Part shown: one piece after another, positions 21,484 to 31,399 of the stretch | Layout of the letters: each line of letters opens with the position of its first letter | Position numbering within the stretch: position 1 is the stretch's first letter | Assembly: GCA_026627305.1 (NCBI GenBank) | Contig: JAPNVD010000005.1 | Location: 1-64,000, forward strand | Direction: 5' to 3' | DNA from: Sulfolobaceae archaeon | GTDB lineage: Archaea; Thermoproteota; Thermoprotei_A; Sulfolobales; Sulfolobaceae | Length of the DNA: 64,000 nt | Notes under the pieces: generated by a model | Told to the model about the DNA's origin: nothing | Databases searched by the model: none | Seen by the model: the letters and a program-made list of their open reading frames with translations, nothing else | Position numbers and translations under genes: made by a program

Positions 21484-23166
21484 TCACTTCACGTAGACTA
21501 TGTAATGGTATAGTTGAAGTGCATAACCCCATAGCATAAATATTACTCCTAGATCCATTCCAGCGTATGTGGCTTTTGGACCAACCATCGGTAACGTCCA
21601 GAAAATGGCTACAAGTATTGCTGACAGTATCAGTATAGCTATCATTCCGTAGTAGGCTACCCTCTTTTTTGTCTGGGTAACGGTAGTAGCGTTTAAGGAG
21701 CCTGGAGTATAGTGTAAGAACCCTTTAGCCATCTTATATACCATGTAAGCTGCAAACATTCCAACTGGTACTAGTGCTATCATATTTACTATTGTAGGAT
21801 TTAATAGGAAGTTTCCAAAAGTTCCAGCTAGTGCAATCAACGCTACAGAGGTTAACAGTATAGTATTTGGAGTTATTGAGACTCTTGGCGGCTTTGCTAC
21901 GCTCACCAATTCCTTCTTTCTACCCGCAGTTATCTTATCCCAGAAGTATATTATTAGTCCTACTATTACAGCAGGTGGTCCCAGATACATTAGTTGCTCA
22001 CTGAAAGGTGCAGGAACTCCAGGCTGTAGATATCCCCAGACGCTGAGGATTATTATGTAGATCCATCCTAACGTCATTAGCCAGGCCCAGAACTTTCTAG
22101 ATCGTAAGTATAGGAATTGGCTATTATCGTAGAACGGTAAGAACATTATAACAAGGAGTATTATAATTAGGACAGAGATCACCATCGCTGGTGTTAATGG
22201 CTGTCCATTAGGTAATTCAAAGTCTACAAACTTGTAGAGGAACAGGAAGAACCATGGTGGATATGGTTGAACAGCCTCTGCTGCAGGTGTCCCAGCCTGA
22301 GGTGCAGGGTATGGATTTATAACTATTGGTAAACCGTTAATGTTGGCTAATAGGTCAGGTACGAATAATATTATTCCCCATGTGATGAGAACAAGGGATA
22401 ACATGTAAACGAAATTCCTAGGCCACCACTCGTTAAACTTCTGTTGTTCCTCCTTTGTGTAGTAAGCAGGTACTTTAGGCTTTTCCTTTGCTGATGGTGT
22501 CATCCCATATCTTTCAGCCATGATGAAGTGGACGCCAAACAATAGGAATATCAATGAAACGAATATTAAATGCCATCCTAATAATCTATCGAACAATAAA
22601 GATCTAGTTAGAGGATTGCTGGATAGTGCAGCGCTACCGCCTGGACCAAACAACCATGTAGCTATCGTTGATGCTCCAGGGAATCCAGTTCCCACAAGCA
22701 ATTCATTACCTATATCTACAGCGTTAACTCCTAACACATCGCTTACTAACGAATATCCGAAGAACGCCGCTCCTAAAGTTAAGGCTAGGAGAATAGTTCC
22801 TGTTACCCATTGCAACTCCCTTGGCTTCTTATAAGCACCTTTATAGAAGTTCCTGAACATGTGTATATAAACTAACACTATCATTATGTAAGCTCCATAT
22901 AGATGGCTGAACAAGATTACTGGACCAAAAGGAACATTATGAATAATGTTTTGAGTAGAGGGGTACGCGTTAGCTGGCTCATAATATAGAAGTAAGGTAA
23001 GACCTGTTATCGCTTGCCATACTAGGGCAGCGGTAACCATCGCACCTAGCCAATATGATGGATTGTACATATAATCTGGGGTCTTAAAAAACGGGGTTTC
23101 CTTTACCCCTAACTTATCCAATATTTCATCGATTAGGTTTGTCCTATTGTTCTCATTTCCTGCCAT
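21484..23166 (-). CDS. soxC: Cytochrome b (SoxC-like) of Sox quinol oxidase complex
   Basis: b-haem His pairs in HLYGAYIMIVLVYIHMFRNFYKGAYKKPRELQW and GWHLIFVSLIFLLFGVHFIMAERYG; order soxA-soxB-soxC. Confidence 0.85.
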   Translation of the reverse strand: MAGNENNRTNLIDEILDKLGVKETPFFKTPDYMYNPSYWLGAMVTAALVWQAITGLTLLLYYEPANAYPSTQNIIHNVPFGPVILFSHLYGAYIMIVLVYIHMFRNFYKGAYKKPRELQWVTGTILLALTLGAAFFGYSLVSDVLGVNAVDIGNELLVGTGFPGASTIATWLFGPGGSAALSSNPLTRSLLFDRLLGWHLIFVSLIFLLFGVHFIMAERYGMTPSAKEKPKVPAYYTKEEQQKFNEWWPRNFVYMLSLVLITWGIILFVPDLLANINGLPIVINPYPAPQAGTPAAEAVQPYPPWFFLFLYKFVDFELPNGQPLTPAMVISVLIIILLVIMFLPFYDNSQFLYLRSRKFWAWLMTLGWIYIIILSVWGYLQPGVPAPFSEQLMYLGPPAVIVGLIIYFWDKITAGRKKELVSVAKPPRVSITPNTILLTSVALIALAGTFGNFLLNPTIVNMIALVPVGMFAAYMVYKMAKGFLHYTPGSLNATTVTQTKKRVAYYGMIAILILSAILVAIFWTLPMVGPKATYAGMDLGVIFMLWGYALQLYHYIVYVK

Positions 23167-24769
23167 CTAACTTCACCTCCTTAACTAAACCTCCCTGTTG
23201 CATCACTATCCCACCACCCAGCGAGGGAGAAGAAGGTAATTGAGCCTCTTTTCCAATAGGTAAAGAGAAGGTCAAGAATTCCAATAGTCCCACACCTAAT
23301 GTCATAACTAGTCCTGGGATTCCCAACTCAGCTAATATGGATATTGCTAGATTATAGGAATGGAAAGTCAGAGGATAGAAGATCCACCTCCTCAACATAC
23401 CGAGGAATCCTTCAACTGACATCAGGTAACCTGCAGCCAGGAAAGGTACTGTCCACCAGATGACACCCATATTCATTATAGTTGAAGCTATGCCAGAGAA
23501 CTCAAGACCAGGCTTAGTGGTTTTCAATACATCTAACGCCATAGCTGTGAAACCTACTAGTATTAGAGTCCATATCATCATGTGGAAGTGACCAACCACA
23601 TAATATGTGTTGTGAACTATTGGGTTCACAATGTTAAAAGGCAATGGTAATGCCTGAATTCCCGCTAGGATGAATCCCACCAACGCAGCTAACAGAGCCA
23701 TACCTATGGGATCTTTCCAATTATAGCCTGCTTTAGATAGAAGGATAGTTAGACCTAAGTTTAGTACAGTTAAACCTGAACCGCTAGCTAATAACAAAGT
23801 ACTCAGGGTTATCCATAACCTCAAAACTACAGGCAATGGGAATGTCTGTAAGTGATGAACCCACACAGACATTGTACCTATGGCTAAAAGATAGATGTTC
23901 CACCTAGCCCATCTCTCACTAAATAATGGTCTACCAGCATATTTTGGCACAGCGTAGTAGAAGAACCCGAATAGCGGGAAGGGAACATAGTACACTACGG
24001 GGTGCCCATAGAACCAGAAGAGTATGAGCCATAATAGAGGAATTACGGGTATTCCGAAGAAGAAGTGAAGTGCATACCATAGGGTTGCACCAGTTAAAGC
24101 TGGTAAGCTTAACGCTATCACTAGCGCAAACGCTATACCATAGGCAGTAAAGATATTAATCTTCTGCCCTTTTGCTCTAGTTCTATAAGCGTCTCCTATT
24201 AGTATAGCAGTTATAGCTGCTTCTCCTCCTGAATTTATCGCTAACGCCAAGTATGCTAGCCCTATCAATATCGGTGTAGTATAGATCAAGAATGCCTTGA
24301 ATACTGCATTTTCCTCTATAGCTTGAGGAGGATACATATACCAACCTGTGTCCGGACCTCCTAACTCTGCGAACACTAATGCAAGGTTGGATATCCAGAA
24401 TAACGAATCAACTAACTTATACCTCTCTATCCTTAGCCCTCCCTTGTATATTGAATAAGCTATAACTGCGATCGCAGCGTTTGGCACTACGCCTAACATA
24501 GCTGACCAACCGTGGATAGTCAAGAATAAATAATAAGTTGGTGCAATGGCCTGTGGATTTGCCGCGTTAGTTAGGTATGCCCTTAAATTCATCGCAGCTA
24601 TTCCGGTAATTATTAGCCACGCAATAGCACCGCTTAAGAAGAGCCAAACTACTCCTAAAGTCGTTTGAGGAAATGTAAACCTTTTGATGTTTTCCCTTGT
24701 AAGGTTTCTCTTAATCCAAGAGCTAACGACTCTTATAAAATCCTTACCTAATTTAACATAGTCCACCAT
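23153..24769 (-). CDS. soxB: Haem-copper oxidase subunit I (SoxB-like, B-type)
   Basis: LTIHGWSAMLG, FWFYGHPVVYYVPFPLFG, VWVHHLQTFP, YYVVGHFHMMIW haem-copper ligands. Confidence 0.92.
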   Translation of the reverse strand: MVDYVKLGKDFIRVVSSWIKRNLTRENIKRFTFPQTTLGVVWLFLSGAIAWLIITGIAAMNLRAYLTNAANPQAIAPTYYLFLTIHGWSAMLGVVPNAAIAVIAYSIYKGGLRIERYKLVDSLFWISNLALVFAELGGPDTGWYMYPPQAIEENAVFKAFLIYTTPILIGLAYLALAINSGGEAAITAILIGDAYRTRAKGQKINIFTAYGIAFALVIALSLPALTGATLWYALHFFFGIPVIPLLWLILFWFYGHPVVYYVPFPLFGFFYYAVPKYAGRPLFSERWARWNIYLLAIGTMSVWVHHLQTFPLPVVLRLWITLSTLLLASGSGLTVLNLGLTILLSKAGYNWKDPIGMALLAALVGFILAGIQALPLPFNIVNPIVHNTYYVVGHFHMMIWTLILVGFTAMALDVLKTTKPGLEFSGIASTIMNMGVIWWTVPFLAAGYLMSVEGFLGMLRRWIFYPLTFHSYNLAISILAELGIPGLVMTLGVGLLEFLTFSLPIGKEAQLPSSPSLGGGIVMQQGGLVKEVKLDGRK

Positions 24770-25306
24770 TTACACCACCTCTAATGTTCCATTCATGTAT
24801 GAGAACCCCCAACCAATATATTCAGGTTCGTACCAGGTGTAATTCCCAGGTTGATTTGGAGCTACAAAATATATATAGGAAGGAATACCTGGCACTACAT
24901 TAACGTTTATCACACCCGAAGGCAATCTAAGATAGAACCCAGCAGTAGCATTTGGCGAATTTAATATGATAACAACTGGTTGACCAGGCTTTGCTACTAT
25001 TAGATCTGGTTTAAAGTAATATTGGTATATTGTCATGTTAACAATAAGGGTACCATTGATGACTTCTGTTAAGTTAGAAGGTGGGTCATGCTCAAATTCT
25101 ATCACCTCATTTTGAGCGAACTTCGGAAGTCCAGAGAATAGTGGCAGACCGTATCTATAACTTACGTTTTTACCGCTGAGTATTATCGAAACTTGCCATG
25201 AGAAATATCCAACAACTAGACAGATCATGACTATAAACCATATTAGTTCTGCATTATGGAGTAACCTCTCCTTATCCATATCAGTTTGTAGTTTCAAGTA
25301 AGTCAT
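24770..25306 (-). CDS. soxA: Oxidase subunit II-like (SoxA-like, no CuA ligands)
   Basis: N-terminal TM then cupredoxin-like domain with no cysteine at all; immediately upstream of soxB. Confidence 0.8.
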   Translation of the reverse strand: MTYLKLQTDMDKERLLHNAELIWFIVMICLVVGYFSWQVSIILSGKNVSYRYGLPLFSGLPKFAQNEVIEFEHDPPSNLTEVINGTLIVNMTIYQYYFKPDLIVAKPGQPVVIILNSPNATAGFYLRLPSGVINVNVVPGIPSYIYFVAPNQPGNYTWYEPEYIGWGFSYMNGTLEVV

Positions 25307-25317
25307 ATTTAACTTTA

Positions 25318-25332
25318 ACTATTTAAATATAC
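25318..25332 (-). promoter_or_regulatory. Candidate TATA box for soxA (divergent soxA/soxL promoter region)
   Basis: Reverse complement GTATATTTAAATAGT about 15-25 nt upstream of the soxA ATG. Confidence 0.4.
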
Positions 25333-25465
25333 ATAATTTGAATGAATAGCCCATTTAACTACCTTTTCAAAATAAGGATGAAATGGAAAAGTGTCAAATT
25401 TAATCTAATAGGTATAAATTTCTTATGATTAATTTTTTTAAAGGATACCCTAAATATTAATATGT

Positions 25466-26458
25466 ATGGATAAGCCGTTTGTGCTTAAGAGAGAGGATCT
25501 ACTATTCCTCAGAAAACTGCTGTACAAGATGAGAAGCCCTGGCACTAAGTTCGATGAGAAGGAGTTCCTCAGCAAAGGAAAAGAATATTTATTTAATTAC
25601 GCAGAAAAAAACGTTGGTCCTATTGACGAGAGTAGAAGGAACTTCCTTAAGGGAATCCTCGTTGGAATAAGCCTATTAAGCGTAGGTGGAGCTATAAGGG
25701 TTTTAAACTATTTGACTCCTCCAGAGATCACACTTAAGAGTTTTCCATGGTTTGTAATAGTTGACTCTAATGGTCAGCCTATAAAGGCTTCTCAGCTCCC
25801 GGTAAATAACCCTGAGATACTTCTCTTCCAATACCCGATGCAGGGAGACATAACTTTCTTAATCAATTTAGGAGATGCTAATGGGAACCCTGTAGAGGTT
25901 CCACCTACTGAGGTTGTAATCCCTGAAAACGGCAAAAAATATACCTTCCCAGGAGGAGTTGGACCTAATAAGTCTATTGTAGCGTATTCAGCCATATGCC
26001 AGCACTTAGGCTGTATACCCCCTGAAATCCACTTCTATCCTGCAAATCTAGTTAAGCCGGGCGGTACTTTTCCCGACTTCCTCCCCCCTGAAGCTTATCA
26101 AGCCGCTATGCAGGCCAAGGCTATATATGGTTTGATTCACTGTGACTGTCATGGTTCCACTTATGACCCCTATAAAGGGGCAAGCGTAATTACGGGACCG
26201 ACTGTTAGACCATTACCTTATGTGCAGCTCTACTGGGATTCTAACACTGATTATCTATATGCAATAGGGATGAATCTAAAAGCCCCCGTGATCCTAGGAA
26301 GGTCTAGCGACCTATCTGGATACGCAACGCTCTCATCATATAATGAACAAACTGGATGTCCTCAACAACTTTTAGAATCGAATGAAACTCCCTCAGAATG
26401 TTACACAATACTACAGAATAATGGAAATCCTTTTGCTGCTCAAGGGGGTGGCAGTTAA
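25466..26458 (+). CDS. soxL: Rieske iron-sulfur protein (SoxL-like) with Tat-type signal
   Basis: SRRNFLKGILVGISLL twin-Arg motif; CQHLGC ... HCDCHGSTYDP Rieske motifs with long intervening insertion. Confidence 0.9.
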   Translation: MDKPFVLKREDLLFLRKLLYKMRSPGTKFDEKEFLSKGKEYLFNYAEKNVGPIDESRRNFLKGILVGISLLSVGGAIRVLNYLTPPEITLKSFPWFVIVDSNGQPIKASQLPVNNPEILLFQYPMQGDITFLINLGDANGNPVEVPPTEVVIPENGKKYTFPGGVGPNKSIVAYSAICQHLGCIPPEIHFYPANLVKPGGTFPDFLPPEAYQAAMQAKAIYGLIHCDCHGSTYDPYKGASVITGPTVRPLPYVQLYWDSNTDYLYAIGMNLKAPVILGRSSDLSGYATLSSYNEQTGCPQQLLESNETPSECYTILQNNGNPFAAQGGGS

Positions 26459-26459
26459 A

Positions 26460-26567
26460 ATGAGCAAAATTGGAGTTCTTTTATTAGCGTTGATCTTCGG
26501 CGGGACTGCTGCAATGGCAATATTTATAGCGTTAACAGTTCTCTCGGAAATGGCACCTATAAGGTGA
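26460..26567 (+). CDS. 35-aa single-TM micro-protein, possible SoxD-like small subunit
   Basis: MSKIGVLLLALIFGGTAAMAIFIALTVLSEMAPIR; GGGGGTGG-type RBS upstream; start 1 nt after the soxL stop; overlaps next ORF by 4 nt. Confidence 0.6.
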   Translation: MSKIGVLLLALIFGGTAAMAIFIALTVLSEMAPIR

Positions 26568-26758
26568 TAATGATGAATTCTAGGCTAGCTTTAATTATTA
26601 CTGGAATAGTAATGGCTATTGTACTCGTTTCGTTCGGTATAGATTTTGCCCTTAAGGACGTTATAGGTGTCGAAAATACCACGTTGATAATATCGGTTCT
26701 CTATATGATAGCAGTAGCTATAGCGTTTTTGGTCGTTTTCAGACCTATAAGAGAATAA
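26564..26758 (+). CDS. Small 2-TM membrane protein in sox cluster
   Basis: 64-aa hydrophobic ORF, coupled to the upstream micro-ORF. Confidence 0.6.
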   Translation: MIMMNSRLALIITGIVMAIVLVSFGIDFALKDVIGVENTTLIISVLYMIAVAIAFLVVFRPIRE

Positions 26759-26784
26759 AGTTTTTTATTTAGTTTAATTAGATT

Positions 26785-27219
26785 TTGAATGATAATGGTG
26801 ATAGAAAAATGAGTAAAGTGAGTTATGGTAATATAGTTGATCTGCTTTCTAAATATAGTTACACTCCAGCGGTTGCTGTAATCCAGCTTATTTCCCTTAT
26901 ATCCGTTTATGCCGCGGGAATGGAGATTGCAATATATCATTTACCTCTAATAGGGTCTGCGATAACTGCACATATCTACAGTGCAGCAATTGTGGTCATA
27001 TTAGGTCTTTTGCTCTTCGCCGCAGCTATGAGGACTGATAGTTTAATGCTGAAGTCATTATCATTGCTGAACGCATTATTTTGTGTTATAGCCGCCTTTG
27101 AAGGGCTCTTCTATTTTGGAGGCTACACTTTTCCCATTTACGCTTTTGGAATGGGTATAGGGTTCCTAGGAGTGCTTTTCACAAACGCAGGCGTTATTTT
27201 ATACGCTATAAAGCATTAA
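26785..27219 (+). CDS. 4-TM membrane protein (DUF981-like)
   Basis: YSAAIVVILGLLLFAAAMRTDSLMLKSLSLLNALFCVIAAFEGLFYF; paralogous to the next ORF. Confidence 0.6.
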   Translation: MNDNGDRKMSKVSYGNIVDLLSKYSYTPAVAVIQLISLISVYAAGMEIAIYHLPLIGSAITAHIYSAAIVVILGLLLFAAAMRTDSLMLKSLSLLNALFCVIAAFEGLFYFGGYTFPIYAFGMGIGFLGVLFTNAGVILYAIKH

Positions 27220-27258
27220 CAAAAAATAAATTTATAAGTTAAATATTTATTCATACAT

Positions 27259-27663
27259 TTGATAAGTATGGGTGAAAGTAACGAAAAGTATATAAGCTTA
27301 CTTCCTATCCTTGCCAGCGTTGAAGCAATATTCTTGACTGGAACTTTTGCAGCAGGTATTGGTACTCTGCTGTTTACTAGCTTTCCCTTTTCAAGCTCTT
27401 TAGAGGCAGACATGATGTCTTTACATGTAAGCTTTGCCATGCTTTCAGCAGTGTTTGGGATTGTCCTATTTACTGCTAGCATGAAGTTTGGAGATAGAGT
27501 ACTAAAGATATTGGGCTCGTTACTCTTCGCGTTTATTGGTATAGCTGGGGCAGGAGGCTTGACCTTTTACGGCACTCTAGACCCATCGTTTTCATTTATG
27601 ATGTCTCTAGGGTTCTTCGGAGCATATTTCTGCGTCATAGGGTACCTCTTCTATACTATCTAA
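27259..27663 (+). CDS. 4-TM membrane protein, paralog of preceding ORF
   Basis: AMLSAVFGIVLFTASMKFGDRVLKILGSLLFAFIGIAGAGGLTFYG; likely starts at ATG 27268. Confidence 0.6.
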   Translation: MISMGESNEKYISLLPILASVEAIFLTGTFAAGIGTLLFTSFPFSSSLEADMMSLHVSFAMLSAVFGIVLFTASMKFGDRVLKILGSLLFAFIGIAGAGGLTFYGTLDPSFSFMMSLGFFGAYFCVIGYLFYTI

Positions 27664-27794
27664 TTTTTAACTTTTATTCATTGTTTTTGATATTTAATAT
27701 TTAATAACTATTTCTTATTTTCAATAATATCTAGCGGTACTAACTTCTAATACATTAAGAAAAGAAATTTATCTAATAAAATAATCCTATAAAA

Positions 27795-28454
27795 TCACAT
27801 TATTCCCGATAGTTCTTTAGCCTTCTTAAAAACTTCTTCTAACATCTCTATGCTCAACCTTCTCGTCTTAACATTCCTAGGGCTTGGATGGTATGAGCCG
27901 ATAATGAAAACCTCCTTATCTTGCTTCTTAGCTATAATGATTTTACCATGACTGAACTTTTCCTTATTAACTTCATAACCCAGTTCTCTAAGGGTATCTA
28001 TGACTGCATTCCAAGCTATTATCCCTAAGGCTACAAGTACCTTGAGGTTCTTAGCCATCATTAATTCCTCTTTCAAATATGTTGAACAGTTTTTAATCTC
28101 CTCGGTAGTAGGCCTGTTCTCTGGAGGAGCACATTTCACAGCTGACGTTATATAGACGTCATATAACTTCAATTTATCATCTTTAGAAACTGAAAAAGGT
28201 TGATTTGCCAAACCAACTGCATACAACGCTTTCATCAAATTGTTAGCGCTTTCATCTCCAGTAAACATCCTCCCTGTCCTATTGCCGCCTTTTCCAGCAG
28301 GAGCTAGACCCACAATCATTATCTTGGAGTCTATACTTCCATTAGGAGGTACAGGTCTTCTCCAGTAACTCTCAGGAAAAGATGAGCGATACTTAACAAG
28401 TCTAGGGCAAAGCTTGCATGAAATTAGTCTATTCAAGAACTCATTATAACTCAT
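27795..28454 (-). CDS. Uracil-DNA glycosylase, family 5 (UDGb)
   Basis: IMIVGLAPAGKGGNRTGRMFTGDESANNLMKAL is the UDGb active-site signature; Fe-S Cys CKLCPRL. Confidence 0.88.
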   Translation of the reverse strand: MSYNEFLNRLISCKLCPRLVKYRSSFPESYWRRPVPPNGSIDSKIMIVGLAPAGKGGNRTGRMFTGDESANNLMKALYAVGLANQPFSVSKDDKLKLYDVYITSAVKCAPPENRPTTEEIKNCSTYLKEELMMAKNLKVLVALGIIAWNAVIDTLRELGYEVNKEKFSHGKIIIAKKQDKEVFIIGSYHPSPRNVKTRRLSIEMLEEVFKKAKELSGIM

Positions 28455-28514
28455 AAGAGAATTATTAAGTACTTCAATATTGCTGTTTATAAACTTAAGT
28501 TATAATATGGATTT

Positions 28515-29327
28515 ATGACGTTTTCAATAGTTATATATGATCCGCAAGAGAAGGCTTGGGGTGTTGGGGTAGCAAGTAAGTTCTTAGCAGTAGGCGCTTT
28601 TGTACCCTGGTTGAAGGCGGGTGTTGGTGCTATAGCTACACAGGCTTTAGCAAATCTTCAGTACGGAGTAGAAGGTTTAAAACTATTAGAGAAGTATGAT
28701 GCAAAGACAACACTTGAAAAGCTTATTTCTTCCGATCCATTGAGGGATCATAGGCAAGTAGGGATTGTTGACTCAAAGGGTAATGCAGTAGCTTTCACTG
28801 GGAGCAAATGCTATCCTTATGCAGGTCATACAGTTGGTAATAACTTCACTGTTCAAGGAAACATACTCGCTGGAGAGGAAGTTATAGAGGCTATGGCTAG
28901 GGCTGCTGAAGGTAAGGGAAAGATATATGAAAAGATATTAAACGCTTTAATTGAAGCTGATAAAAAGGGAGGAGACAGAAGGGGAAGGCAGAGCGCAGCA
29001 ATAATTGTAGTGAAAGAACCTGAAGGCGACTTTAAAGAAATCAATCCCTTCAGTGTTGGCAAGTATATTGATTTAAGGGTTGATGATCATAAGGATCCCA
29101 TAAATGAACTAGCCAGAATAGTGAAGTTATGGGAGGCTATGTTCTTTGAAGAGGAAATGGTAAGCGTAAAGGAGTATGAAGACAAAATAAATGAGGCGTT
29201 GAAGAGGTTAGGATATAGTGATTTAAGAACATGGGTTGAGATTAACAACTTCGAAAATAAGTATACAGGAGATAAGATAGGTAAGAGAGTTTTGGAAGTT
29301 CTATTGAGGTCCGCAGGTCTTAATTAG
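28515..29327 (+). CDS. DUF1028 family Ntn-hydrolase-like protein
   Basis: MTFSIVIYDPQEKAWGVGVASKFLAVGAFVPW, GNNFTVQGNILAG. Confidence 0.85.
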   Translation: MTFSIVIYDPQEKAWGVGVASKFLAVGAFVPWLKAGVGAIATQALANLQYGVEGLKLLEKYDAKTTLEKLISSDPLRDHRQVGIVDSKGNAVAFTGSKCYPYAGHTVGNNFTVQGNILAGEEVIEAMARAAEGKGKIYEKILNALIEADKKGGDRRGRQSAAIIVVKEPEGDFKEINPFSVGKYIDLRVDDHKDPINELARIVKLWEAMFFEEEMVSVKEYEDKINEALKRLGYSDLRTWVEINNFENKYTGDKIGKRVLEVLLRSAGLN

Positions 29328-29548
29328 TTTAACATTTTATATTCGTAATTTATAGAAATAGTTCAACATGACGTTCAATTTAAGGCTATTTTTAAAGAAA
29401 TTTTTTACAGATCGTTAAAAATAAATTATTCATTAATGATTATATACTGATATATGTTTAAGAAACGTTTATTCATCCTCTCCCCCTGGTCCACCTCCCA
29501 TCTTTTCTTTCAATCAACACTCTCCTCTAAATTTTTAGATATGGCTAT

Positions 29549-31369
29549 GTGAACTGGAGCATCACTATCATAAGCTCCCTCTTCATAGCAGTGGTATCGA
29601 TGTCCCCTTTTGTAGTGCTTTTGGGATCATTTCTTTTTGAACCAGACTACACTTCTTATTATAATTTTAAGTATGCTCTTGTTGACCAAATTAATATCAC
29701 TGACAGCTTAATAAATGACCTAGCGGACTTTCCTATAGAGAACTATACTTTCACACCCTATAACGTCACCTTATACTATACTCCTGCAATAGAAAGAGGC
29801 TACCCTTTAGTTAACGTTTTAGAGCGACTTCTCTCCCTTAATGCTTCTGAGATCTCCCCTAAGGGCTATGGACTCGTAGCGTCATTAAGTGGTTTATTTG
29901 AAAACTACTCTACTCTTTATTTTGCTAATGTTACTGCCGTATTACCCTTTAGTACTGTTAAAACCAACTTCACTAAAGTTGTGATCACTTTTCCGGTCGT
30001 TAGATCTTATCCATACTATGTATCGTATCCTCCATCAGATAAAATATCTGTGAAGAGCTCACAGCTCTTAAAGTATTACTCGATAACTGCTCACATTAAA
30101 GCCTCTATGATATATCTGAAAAGCTATCTTTTATCCACGTACAAAAAGGGTAACCATACTTACATTTATTATGCTACTGTTTACAATCTAACCTATAGTA
30201 GCTATGTCGAGAATTATAGCTACTCAGGCTATACAATAGTATGTGCTATTCAATCCTCAGGGCTTGAAACCTTAACGTTTCCTATTACGGTAAAAGTACC
30301 AGGTGGTTATGCCACATTATATCCAGCAGTAATCATCAGCCTTAGTACCACCTCTAACACTATAGGAAACTATACGGTTGTAAGATATGTTGCTAGTATA
30401 AAGGGTGTAATTCCGTACACGTTTAAAGAGGAGATGTTAAGGGATGAAGTTTTACTTGACATCCATGTACTTAATGGTTCTAGTCCTGAAACTTTAATCT
30501 ACGATAGTCTGGGCAACTCAGAATTCTTTAACTCTACCCATATAGTTACAGCTTTTAACTACTCTTTTTACGCTATAGATGGCTCCAAAGATGTTGAGAT
30601 ATATATCAAGACCCATGATGAGATTCCGTTTTATAACCAAATGGTGTTTAGAAAATGGAACGGTGGGCAGATATTAATCAACGTAACTACTAACGTTAGT
30701 TATTTATACACAAACGTTAGTGGCATTAGAGTTCAAGATGGTGTAGAATACACTCTGTCTCTACATAATACCCTCAAACTTAACGAACCCCCTTCATGGG
30801 TTTATGAAAAGATGAAGTTTGAGAATATTAGCCAAGAGTTCCTTAACGATTTAGGATTTTATTATACGATGTACCTCACGATTACTAACTTTATAAATGA
30901 ACACTTTGATGGATATCAAGATTTCCTCTACTATTTAACGGTGTTACAGCTTAACCAACAGAACATTTCAAAGTATTATCAAGCGAACCTACCACCAGAG
31001 TTTATGCTATTCTCGTTAGAGACATTTGTACATAAGCTCTCTAACTTGACCTATATAGTTCTTGTCAACGACATACCTCCAGTTTATAAGCAATATTACG
31101 ATTATTTAGTATTCAATAATGGTTACTTAGGCTTAATATTCGATAGTAATGTTAGTGACTTGTTCATCTCAGCTCCCATAAACATAACTCTCTTTTCACC
31201 ATTTAATATATCGAGAAGTGAGGTAGTTAAGTTCATTAACTTTACATTAAATACAGACGAGAAAGTAACGTTTTATAAACTTTTGGGTGAAAATATCGGA
31301 ATTTTAAAAATAATACCTGTTTACGAGAATTTCACTCTTGAAAAGATCGTATGTCCAAGTTATGAATAA
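29549..31369 (+). CDS. Large secreted/membrane-anchored protein, sequon-rich, unknown function
   Basis: N-terminal signal/TM and many N-x-S/T sequons; GTG start as given (uncertain). Confidence 0.65.
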   Translation: MNWSITIISSLFIAVVSMSPFVVLLGSFLFEPDYTSYYNFKYALVDQINITDSLINDLADFPIENYTFTPYNVTLYYTPAIERGYPLVNVLERLLSLNASEISPKGYGLVASLSGLFENYSTLYFANVTAVLPFSTVKTNFTKVVITFPVVRSYPYYVSYPPSDKISVKSSQLLKYYSITAHIKASMIYLKSYLLSTYKKGNHTYIYYATVYNLTYSSYVENYSYSGYTIVCAIQSSGLETLTFPITVKVPGGYATLYPAVIISLSTTSNTIGNYTVVRYVASIKGVIPYTFKEEMLRDEVLLDIHVLNGSSPETLIYDSLGNSEFFNSTHIVTAFNYSFYAIDGSKDVEIYIKTHDEIPFYNQMVFRKWNGGQILINVTTNVSYLYTNVSGIRVQDGVEYTLSLHNTLKLNEPPSWVYEKMKFENISQEFLNDLGFYYTMYLTITNFINEHFDGYQDFLYYLTVLQLNQQNISKYYQANLPPEFMLFSLETFVHKLSNLTYIVLVNDIPPVYKQYYDYLVFNNGYLGLIFDSNVSDLFISAPINITLFSPFNISRSEVVKFINFTLNTDEKVTFYKLLGENIGILKIIPVYENFTLEKIVCPSYE

Positions 31370-31399
31370 GTTTTTAGGCAGATATTTGAATTAGATTCT

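Noticed and set aside
29469-29513. Minus-strand micro-ORF MKEKMGGGPGGEDE
   Set aside because: Only 14 codons, TTG start directly after an in-frame stop; likely chance composition.
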